From Chloroflexia bacterium (GTDB taxonomy: Bacteria > Chloroflexota > Chloroflexia > QHBQ01 > JADMIH01), in NCBI GenBank assembly GCA_025927935.1, contig JAICKM010000079.1, forward strand, positions 1-15,224: a stretch of DNA of 15,224 nt. The letters are read 5' to 3'. Below are positions 1-5,483 of this stretch, piece after piece. The position numbers and the translations under genes are program-made. The notes under the pieces were generated by a model, which did not search any database, had not been told where the DNA came from, and saw nothing but the letters and a program-made list of their open reading frames with translations. Numbering within the stretch: the stretch's first letter is position 1; the number at the start of each line of letters is the position of its first letter.

Positions 1-18
1 CGCACCAGCGCGGCTCGC

Positions 19-1104
19 TCACGCCGACTCCCGCTGGTGTTCCTTTACGGTAGCGAAGATCATGCGCCCCGCCACTGTTTGCAGCACACGCGTGACCATC
101 ACGTCCACGTCGCCGCGGTCCACATAGCGGCGCCCGTTCTCGACCACGATCATGGTGCCGTCGTCCAGGTAGGCCACGCCCTGGTTCAATTCCTTGCCCT
201 CCTGGATCACGCGCACACGCATCTCCTCGCCCGGCAGCACCGCGGGCTTTACCGAGTTGGCTAGCTCGTTGATATTCAGTACGCGCACGCCCTGTAGCTC
301 GGCGACCCGGTTCATGTTGTAGTCGTTGGTCACGACCGGGTAGTGGTAGGTCCGCCCGATCTTGATCAGCTTGCCGTCCACATCGTTGATGTCGGTGGCG
401 TCGATCTCCGAGATCTGGATAGGAATCACTGAGTCCTTTTGCAAGCGTTTGAGCATCTCCAACCCGCGCCGCCCGCGGTTGCGTTTCAGCGTGTCCGGCG
501 AGTCGGCGATGCGCTGGAGTTCATTGAGCACAAAGCGCGGGATGAGCAGCACACCGTCGAGGAAGCCGGTCTGGCTGATGTCGGCAATGCGCCCGTCGAT
601 GATCGCGCTGGTGTCGATGAGGATATACTTCTCGGTCGCGGGTTCCTTGTCGGCCTCCACGAGGGGCGGGTGGGCCAGGTGGGCGGGGTTCAGCCCGCCG
701 AGGATGTCGAGGAATTCGGCGCGGCGCATCACCATCAGGTAGATGCCGAGATAGCCGAAGACGATGGCCGCCGCGGACGGCAACAGGCGCCCCAGTTCGT
801 TGGGCAACTGGCTGAGCGGGATGGCAAGGAGGGCGGCCACGACCAGGCCCAGGATCAGGCCAATGGCGGCGGCCAGGATGTCGGCGGCGGCGATGAGTTT
901 GAGCCGTCGCCGCAGCCAGCGCAGGGGCACACTGGTGATATACGGGATCAGAATCAGACCAAAGAAGGCCCCGGCCAGCGTAATGGCGAATTGCAGGGGC
1001 AACTCCACGCTGCCGCTGGCCTGCTGCAGGTAGCTGGCAATGTTCCACCCGATTGCGGCGCCCCCAAGCAGGCCGATCAGCCAGATGAACATCTTGCTAT
1101 TCAT
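19..1104 (-). CDS. YacL-type membrane PIN/TRAM domain protein
   Basis: This is a 361-residue membrane protein of the PIN-TRAM family (Bacillus YacL type). Four hydrophobic segments lie at about residues 5-25, 36-56, 72-95 and 107-128. A cytoplasmic PIN domain follows from about 160 to 280, with its acidic metal-binding set visible: D164 in ILIDTSAIIDG, E195, D243 and D261 in TNDYN. The KRNRGRRGL stretch is typical of YacL. A TRAM RNA-binding domain fills the C-terminus from about 290 (PGEEMRVRVIQEG). The family is expected to be a membrane-anchored ribonuclease, but its substrate is unknown. I chose the ATG at 1104 because GGAGG (1112-1116) sits 7 nt upstream. An in-frame TTG at 1146 has no Shine-Dalgarno (SD) sequence and lies in a hairpin. 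The gene is transcribed away from the VWA gene, behind a long structured leader. The family assignment is firm; the RNA target is unknown. Confidence 0.93.
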   Translation of the reverse strand: MNSKMFIWLIGLLGGAAIGWNIASYLQQASGSVELPLQFAITLAGAFFGLILIPYITSVPLRWLRRRLKLIAAADILAAAIGLILGLVVAALLAIPLSQLPNELGRLLPSAAAIVFGYLGIYLMVMRRAEFLDILGGLNPAHLAHPPLVEADKEPATEKYILIDTSAIIDGRIADISQTGFLDGVLLIPRFVLNELQRIADSPDTLKRNRGRRGLEMLKRLQKDSVIPIQISEIDATDINDVDGKLIKIGRTYHYPVVTNDYNMNRVAELQGVRVLNINELANSVKPAVLPGEEMRVRVIQEGKELNQGVAYLDDGTMIVVENGRRYVDRGDVDVMVTRVLQTVAGRMIFATVKEHQRESA

Positions 1105-1111
1105 TTCACGG

Positions 1112-1116
1112 CCTCC
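1112..1116 (-). promoter_or_regulatory. Ribosome binding site deciding the PIN/TRAM start
   Basis: On the minus strand GGAGG lies 7 nt before the ATG at 1104. This favours the 361-residue form over the longer frame that opens with TTG at 1146. A perfect 7-bp hairpin (GACCCGC / GCGGGTC, 3-nt loop, 1128-1144) stands just upstream and covers that TTG. Confidence 0.7.
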
Positions 1117-1195
1117 AGATAAGTGCGGACCCGCGTCGCGGGTCAATCATCCTGACGGCGCCGGCGAATAAACAGGGTGCCGGAACGGCGTCCGG

Positions 1196-1237
1196 AGAGC
1201 AACAAAAACGGCGGCCCCTCGCTCAACGAGGGTCGCC
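1196..1237 (-). terminator. Intrinsic terminator inside the PIN/TRAM leader
   Basis: Read on the minus strand, GGCGACCCTCG, a 5-nt loop (TTGAG) and CGAGGGGCCGCC form a stem of 6 plus 4 base pairs with a small internal loop. GTTTTTGTTG follows immediately, giving the U-rich tract of a Rho-independent terminator. It lies about 360 nt after the predicted start and about 100 nt before the PIN/TRAM start codon. It would therefore stop transcription before that gene unless it is bypassed. The other strand has an A-rich flank, so it works in one direction only. Confidence 0.7.
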
Positions 1238-1602
1238 GGGCACGCTGTTCTCCCCACAGACCGGCCGCTGCACGCGGGCAGCGCGGATCTATGAACTGGT
1301 ATGGCCGCCGGATACCAACAACGGATGGCCGGCCTGGCCCACCCTCCCCGCAAAATAAATGGCTGCGGCCGGAGGTATGGCAGGCTGCAAGATAAGTAAC
1401 CGAACGATTGCGGCGACGATCATATAATGGTTGGCCCGTTGTCAGATCCGGTCGTGTTTCCTCCTTTACCTTCGACCGGACGGCGTTTGCTACCAGAGAA
1501 CGCGGGTGTGCCGGGCTTGCGCGATAAGCAGGTGCCTGGGCCCTCACCAGCCGCGGGATGATAGGCATGCCGGCGCTTCACCGCGCCTATGCACTCCCGG
1601 CC

Positions 1603-1631
1603 ATGATAGCAAATTTACCCACCGGTGTCAA
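1603..1631 (-). promoter_or_regulatory. Sigma-70-type promoter, leftward
   Basis: On the minus strand TTGACA (1631-1626) is followed after exactly 17 nt by TATCAT (1608-1603). The -35 box is consensus and the -10 box is close to consensus, so transcription should start near 1596. The promoter faces the PIN/TRAM gene and lies back to back with the VWA promoter. Only 44 nt separate the two -35 boxes. Confidence 0.72.
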
Positions 1632-1675
1632 TTTGAATGCCAGGGGCCGGGTGCGCCCTGGCCGGGGATGCAACG

Positions 1676-1705
1676 TTGACGCCCGCCGGACGTAACAGTT
1701 ATAAT
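1676..1705 (+). promoter_or_regulatory. Sigma-70-type promoter of the VWA gene
   Basis: TTGACG (1676-1681), an 18-nt spacer and a perfect TATAAT (1700-1705) predict a start near 1712. That leaves a short leader of about 26 nt before the GTG start at 1738. An AGGAG ribosome site sits at 1726-1730. Confidence 0.75.
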
Positions 1706-1737
1706 GGCACGGTTTACTTCAGGAAAGGAGACGGTCC

Positions 1738-3003
1738 GTGGCGGGTGAACTCAACCTGCGGGTCGCGCTGGCGCGCCCCCGCGTGCCGGTGCTGCCGAAC
1801 GAGCAACTGGTCTATGCTCTGGTCGAACTGCGGCCCGGTGAACAAGCGGTAGCCACGGTCCTGCCGCTGAACTTGAGCCTGGTGCTGGACCGCAGCGGCT
1901 CCATGCGCGGTGCGAAAATCGAACGCCTGCGCGATGCCACCCACGCGGTGCTGGACCTGTTGCAACCCCAGGATATGCTGTCCGTCGTCGCCTTCAACAA
2001 CCGCACGCGGGTGCTGGCCCCCAGCCAGGAGTTGGCCGAGGCCAACCGCCGGCAGATCGAGGAAGAGATCCGCCGCTTGCACGCCGACGGCGGCACGAAC
2101 ATGGCCCCGGCAATGGAAGCCGGGCTGGGCGAACTAACCCGGCGCATGAGTTCCGGCACCGGCGGCGCGGTCCACCGCATGGTCTTGCTGACCGACGGCA
2201 TTACCGAGAAAGAGAAGCGCTGCCTGGACCAGGCGAGCGCCGCCGGCACGGCCGGCGTGCCCATCGTCGCGCTAGGCATTGGTCGCGACTGGAATGACAA
2301 GCTGATGCAGCAGATCGCCGAGCGCAGCGGCGGCACCGCCGATTATGTGCGCACCGCCGAGGAGATCCCGCGCCATTTTCAGCGCACCGTTCAGCAAATG
2401 CAGGCCGTGGCGCTGACCAACGCGCGGCTCGAAGTACGCACCTCGCTGGCCGTGACCTGCCGCACCGTGTTCCGCGTGCATCCCCTGATCGCTAAATTGA
2501 CGCCGAGCAACACCGAGGAGCGCCGCACCGAAGTGCCGCTGGGCGAGATCGAGCAGGGGCACGGCCAGACTTTGCTGGTCGAGTTTATCGTGCCGGCCCG
2601 CCCGCAGGGTTCCTACCGTATCGCCCAGGTCGGCGTGACTTATGATGTGCCCGGCCGGCAGATGTCGGGCCAGTTGGTGCGCCAGGACGTGTTGCTGGAA
2701 TACAGCGCCGACCCGCAACTGGTGCCCGCGCCCGATCCCGGTGTGATGAACCTGGTCGAGAAAGTCACGGCTTTCAAACTCCAAACCTCCGCGCTGGCCG
2801 ACTTGGAGTCGGGCAATGTCCCGGCGGCGACCAGCAAGCTGCAAAATGCCGTCACGCGCTTGCTCAGCCAGGGCGATACCGAACTGGCGGCGACGGTGCA
2901 AGAAGAAATCGCCAATTTAGAGAAAGGCCGCGCGATGACCCCGGAGGGGCGGAAAACGATCCGCTTCCGTAGCGGCCAGACGGTGCGGCTCGACAAGCCT
3001 TGA
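1738..3003 (+). CDS. von Willebrand factor type A (VWA) domain protein
   Basis: This is a 421-residue protein with a VWA domain at about residues 43-210. The metal-ion-dependent adhesion site is complete: D51-R-S-G-S55, T120 in GGTN and D153 in LLTDG. It should therefore bind a divalent metal and a partner protein. The region after about 215 looks like the beta-rich extension of bacterial VWA proteins, and a helical tail ends near TPEGRKTIRFRSGQTVRL. I see no signal peptide or membrane helix, so it is probably cytoplasmic. The GTG start has AGGAG 7 nt upstream and a good promoter. The FHA protein follows after 237 nt in the same direction, and VWA and FHA proteins often work together in kinase-linked signalling. 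The domain is certain, the biological role is unknown. Confidence 0.9.
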   Translation: MAGELNLRVALARPRVPVLPNEQLVYALVELRPGEQAVATVLPLNLSLVLDRSGSMRGAKIERLRDATHAVLDLLQPQDMLSVVAFNNRTRVLAPSQELAEANRRQIEEEIRRLHADGGTNMAPAMEAGLGELTRRMSSGTGGAVHRMVLLTDGITEKEKRCLDQASAAGTAGVPIVALGIGRDWNDKLMQQIAERSGGTADYVRTAEEIPRHFQRTVQQMQAVALTNARLEVRTSLAVTCRTVFRVHPLIAKLTPSNTEERRTEVPLGEIEQGHGQTLLVEFIVPARPQGSYRIAQVGVTYDVPGRQMSGQLVRQDVLLEYSADPQLVPAPDPGVMNLVEKVTAFKLQTSALADLESGNVPAATSKLQNAVTRLLSQGDTELAATVQEEIANLEKGRAMTPEGRKTIRFRSGQTVRLDKP

Positions 3004-3240
3004 CGAGTGTTGAGTGCTAAGGGCTGTGTGCTGAGTACGACGAGTGATCAGCGGTCAGTGCCACTACTGGCCGGCCACCGTAATTTCGAGTTGTAGGGGC
3101 CGGTTTCAAACCGGCCTGGGCGCCCAGCAGATTCACAGTGGCGGACTACTAGCTGAATGTAGAGTAATCACAGCCGGTCTACCGGCGCGATGGCTTCCGG
3201 TCCCGCGGGACCGGCCAACCAAGGAGTAAGGAAACTCGCT
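3004..3240 (+). repeat. Intergenic stretch with dispersed-repeat-like palindromes
   Basis: No gene is visible between the VWA and FHA genes. The stretch opens with a GTGCTGAGT-type low-complexity segment (3005-3060). Its end, GAGTGATCAGCGGTCAGTG, matches 7252-7270 at 17 of 19 positions. It then holds a perfect palindrome at 3098-3116 (GGCCGGTTT, C, AAACCGGCC), preceded by TTGTAGG as in REP-like elements I know from Chloroflexota and some other phyla. A third element is an 18-nt perfect palindrome, CCGGTCCCGCGGGACCGG (3197-3214), just before the FHA ribosome site. A short GCCGGT/ACCGGC inverted repeat also lies near 3174-3187. Confidence 0.6.
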
Positions 3241-3963
3241 ATGATTCGTTGCCCACGGTGCAATACCGAACTGCCCGATGGGGTATCGTTTTGTGATGCC
3301 TGCGGGGCGCCCGTCCGCGGCCAGATGCCCCCGGCGAACCCTGTCTACCAACCGTTTGCCGGCGCCGCGGCCGCTCCCGTCACCGGCGGGCAGATGACCT
3401 GCCCGGTCTGCGGCACGCCTGTGCTGGCCGGGGAAGCGTTTTGCGATAACTGCGGCGCGGCCCTGCTCACGGACCCCGGCGCGACCCTGTCGCACGCCAC
3501 CCAGCCGCCGCCCTTTGCCGCGCCGCCCGCCCCGGCCCCTGTGGCGCCGCCGCCTTTCGCGCCCGCGGCGCCGCCGCCGTTTGCGCCCGCGCCGCAAGCT
3601 CCGGCGCCGGTGCCCGCCCCCGTGGCGGCTCCAGCCGGCACGCGTCCCCGGCTGATCGTCGTGTCGAGCCGCGCCGAATTGCCGCTGCCCGCTCGCGACG
3701 ATATCATCGTCGGCCGGGAGGACGCGCAGAGCAATAGCTACCCCGATGTGGACCTGAACCCGCACGGTGGCCTGGAGCAGGGCGTTTCACGGCGGCATGC
3801 GCGCATCAGCCAGCGCAATGGGCAGTGGTATGTCGAAGACCTCAACAGCGTCAACGGCACCCTGCTCAACCAGAAGCGCATCCCGGCCAACAGTCCGCAG
3901 CCGCTGCACCCCGGCGATCACGTGATGCTCGGCCGCCTGGGTCTGACGTTCGAGACCATCTAG
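3241..3963 (+). CDS. Double zinc-ribbon and FHA domain protein
   Basis: This is a 240-residue, probably cytoplasmic adaptor. Two zinc ribbons open the protein, with CxxC pairs C4/C7 and C18/C21, then C54/C57 and C68/C71. A Pro/Ala-rich linker with repeated PPPFAPA units spans about 75-133. A forkhead-associated domain fills 137-240 and shows the usual phosphothreonine-binding signature: G158-R159-E160, S183-R-R-H186 and N202-S-V-N-G-T207. It should recognise a phosphothreonine made by a Ser/Thr kinase, but no kinase is in the window. I place the start at ATG 3241, just before the first zinc ribbon. Purine-rich ribosome sites lie at 3221-3232. An in-frame ATG at 3190 would add 17 residues that do not resemble the family. 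The amidase follows after about 28 nt, so the two are probably co-transcribed. Confidence 0.9.
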   Translation: MIRCPRCNTELPDGVSFCDACGAPVRGQMPPANPVYQPFAGAAAAPVTGGQMTCPVCGTPVLAGEAFCDNCGAALLTDPGATLSHATQPPPFAAPPAPAPVAPPPFAPAAPPPFAPAPQAPAPVPAPVAAPAGTRPRLIVVSSRAELPLPARDDIIVGREDAQSNSYPDVDLNPHGGLEQGVSRRHARISQRNGQWYVEDLNSVNGTLLNQKRIPANSPQPLHPGDHVMLGRLGLTFETI

Positions 3964-3977
3964 GCGCGCGGCCACGC

Positions 3978-3994
3978 AGGAGGACCCGTCCATT
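3978..3994 (+). promoter_or_regulatory. Strong ribosome site in front of an ATT start codon
   Basis: AGGAGG at 3978-3983 is followed after 8 nt by ATT at 3992-3994. The ATT opens a reading frame with a full lipoprotein signal peptide. No ATG, GTG or TTG occurs in that frame until GTG 4061, which is too late to leave a signal peptide and has no ribosome site. The ATT is therefore the best start, or else a sequence error or substitution of an ATG. Confidence 0.65.
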
Positions 3995-5173
3995 TTTCGC
4001 GTTCTAACGTTCCTCGCACGGGCGCGCGCCCGGTGGGGCGGTCTGATCCTGGCCGGACTGGTGCTGAGCCTGGCGCTGGCGGCCTGTGATTTGGCCGCGC
4101 CGGCGCCCACCGCGATTGTGGCGCCGCTCACCGCGCCGGCTACTGCTACCTTGCCGCCGTTACCGGCGACCCGCGCGCCCCTGGAATCGCCCACACCGGT
4201 TGCTACGGCTACGGACGATCCACCGCCCACCGACCCGCCCACGATGACGGCGTCGCCGCGCACCGCGACGGCGGCTGCCTCGCCCACGCGCCCCCGGCGC
4301 ACGCCAACCCGTGTCCCCCGGCCCACCGCGACGCGCTCGTCCACGCCCGGCACGCCCGGCACGCCGCTGCTCGAAACGCCGGTCCAGAGTCCCTCGCCGG
4401 AAGAGAGCGGTACGCCCCTGGCCGCCCTTACGCCTACTGCGCCCAGGGTCACGCCATCCGCCGGTGTTCATACACCTGGCCCGCGTTCGCCGGTGCCGCT
4501 GGTGCTGATCGATCCGGGGCACGGCGGCAACGAGACAGGGGCCGTTTCGGCGGGCGGGATGGAAGAGAAGGATGTCAACCTGGCGATTGCGCTGCAAGTC
4601 GCCGCGCGCTTGCGCGCCGATGGCGTGCTGGCGATCCTGACACGGGGCCGGGATTCGGCGGTCAACACCACCGGGCGCGATGTGAACGGCGACGGCACGG
4701 TCGACAACGACGACGATTTGCAGATGCGCGTGGATCAGGCCAATGCGGCGGGCGCCTGGGCGTTGATCAGCATCCACAATAACGCCCAACCGGGCGACCC
4801 GGCGACGCGCGGCACGACCACCTACTACTGCGCGGACCGGCCTTTCGCCGCCGAGAGCCGCCGCCTGGCCGAAGCGTTGCACACGCATCTGCTGGCCGCC
4901 ATTAGCGACGCGGGCTATACCACCATCGACCGCCATGTGCGCGACGACGCCGAACTGCGCAAGCCCGAAGGCCACCTCTACCTGCTCGGCCCGCACAACA
5001 AGCGCATCACCCGGCCCAGCGCCATGCCCGGCGCGCTCGGCGAGACGCTGTTTCTCAGCAACCCGGCGGACGCCGCCCAACTGGCCCGTCCGGAGATGAT
5101 CACCGCGCTAGCCCGTGGCTACGCCGAAGGCATTGAAGCCTACCTGGCCGGCGCGGTCGAAGCCACGCCATAG
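3992..5173 (+). CDS. N-acetylmuramoyl-L-alanine amidase lipoprotein (Amidase_3)
   Basis: This predicted surface lipoprotein of 393 residues should cut the bond between N-acetylmuramic acid and L-alanine in peptidoglycan. The signal peptide has basic residues (R3, R10, R12, R14), a hydrophobic core and the lipobox LAAC with C32. A low-complexity Thr/Pro/Ala linker runs from about 33 to 167. The Amidase_3 domain covers about 168-390. Its zinc ligands are H177 in DPGHGG, E192 in EEKDVN and H262 in SIHNN. The catalytic E351 lies in GETLFLSN. Between the TR..D strand and the LQMRVDQAN helix there is an insertion with DVNGDGTVDNDDD (230-242), which resembles an EF-hand/dockerin calcium loop. The start is the ATT at 3992. 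If translation instead began at GTG 4061 the signal peptide would be lost. It lies 28 nt after the FHA gene and probably shares its transcript. Confidence 0.88.
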   Translation: MFRVLTFLARARARWGGLILAGLVLSLALAACDLAAPAPTAIVAPLTAPATATLPPLPATRAPLESPTPVATATDDPPPTDPPTMTASPRTATAAASPTRPRRTPTRVPRPTATRSSTPGTPGTPLLETPVQSPSPEESGTPLAALTPTAPRVTPSAGVHTPGPRSPVPLVLIDPGHGGNETGAVSAGGMEEKDVNLAIALQVAARLRADGVLAILTRGRDSAVNTTGRDVNGDGTVDNDDDLQMRVDQANAAGAWALISIHNNAQPGDPATRGTTTYYCADRPFAAESRRLAEALHTHLLAAISDAGYTTIDRHVRDDAELRKPEGHLYLLGPHNKRITRPSAMPGALGETLFLSNPADAAQLARPEMITALARGYAEGIEAYLAGAVEATP

Positions 5174-5230
5174 CTACCGATTGACGCCATAGCGCCCTCG
5201 GCACGTTTGCCGCCCGCCGGGCACAAAGAT

Positions 5231-5299
5231 AGCCCCCGATTGGTGGCAAGGCCGCACTGCGTTGGCTCAGAGGCGGCGGCGCCGGCCTAATCGGGGGCT
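5231..5299. repeat. Large perfect-armed inverted repeat
   Basis: AGCCCCCGATT (5231-5241) pairs perfectly with AATCGGGGGCT (5289-5299). A second stem inside it, AGGCCG (5248-5253) with CGGCCT (5283-5288), stacks next to it with a 7-nt bulge on one side only. The whole could fold into a hairpin of about 69 nt on either strand. It may act as a factor-dependent stop signal between convergent genes or be a small palindromic mobile remnant. Confidence 0.6.
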
Positions 5300-5444
5300 G
5301 GGGGTCCTGGTCGAGCAGAACACCGCCATTGTACGCACCCCTTATCGAACCGGTATCGAATTGTGCCCGCGGTTGGCCCGACTTTTGCGACGTTTGCGCA
5401 GGTAGGCCACGCCCCTGATCGTCCCACCGTTCGCGCCCCGCGCC

Positions 5445-5474
5445 GGCCCTTCTCCTCACGGCGAGGAGAGGGCC
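5445..5474 (-). terminator. Hairpin just after the J-like gene, possible terminator
   Basis: GGCCCTTCTCCTC (5445-5457) and GAGGAGAGGGCC (5463-5474) form a 12-bp stem with one bulged base and a 5-nt loop. The hairpin lies 9 nt past the stop codon of the leftward J-like gene. The U-tract of a classic intrinsic terminator is missing. The CTCTCC/GGAGAG palindrome also resembles a repeat seen in many Chloroflexota intergenic spaces, so it may be a repeat rather than a terminator. Confidence 0.45.
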
Positions 5475-5483
5475 AGTGCCCCG

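Larger units (their letters stand above)
1105..1597 (-). other. Structured leader region of the PIN/TRAM gene
   Basis: About 490 nt separate the predicted transcription start (near 1596) from the PIN/TRAM ATG. I see no credible gene in it. In transcript order it holds a hairpin at 1590-1561 (ATAGGC/GCCTAT arms with GGCGC/GCGCC alternatives). Next is a perfect 8-bp stem (1480-1473 with 1454-1447) whose 18-nt loop is purine-rich and contains AAAGGAGG. Two 6-bp stems follow (1317-1312/1302-1297 and 1283-1278/1271-1266), then an intrinsic terminator at 1237-1202. The arrangement fits a transcription-attenuation leader or a separate small RNA of about 390 nt. I could not match it to RNase P RNA, tmRNA, SRP RNA or a known riboswitch by eye. 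Confidence 0.5.
5174..5483. other. Intergenic region between convergent genes
   Basis: About 310 nt separate the amidase and the convergent J-like gene, and I see no gene in it. It holds two strong inverted repeats, listed separately (5231-5299 and 5445-5474). It also has a small direct repeat of TATCGAA near 5342-5360, flanking a palindromic ACCGGT. Neither hairpin has a clear U-tract. Confidence 0.5.

Noticed and set aside
439..1122. Long rightward open frame opposite the PIN/TRAM gene
   Set aside because: Antisense shadow of a clearly recognised gene; its His/Gln/Gly-rich content reflects GC-rich codons read on the other strand.
1330..1350. AGGGTGG on the leftward transcript, similar to the T-box core
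   Set aside because: The rest of the T-box sequence (the ACCGCG part) is missing, the terminator is about 100 nt away, and the downstream gene is not an amino-acid gene.
1423..1428. Perfect TATAAT on the rightward strand
   Set aside because: No acceptable -35 box lies 16-18 nt upstream and no gene starts nearby.
1143..1568. Leftward 141-codon open frame in the PIN/TRAM leader
   Set aside because: It has no ribosome site, an odd Arg/Pro-rich composition and no recognisable domain, and it spans the terminator. It looks like a chance frame in GC-rich DNA.
1205..1596. RNase P RNA or tmRNA in the leader (size of about 390 nt fits)
   Set aside because: I could not find the conserved GAGGAAAGUCCG-type core of RNase P RNA, nor a tRNA-like 3' end with CCA.
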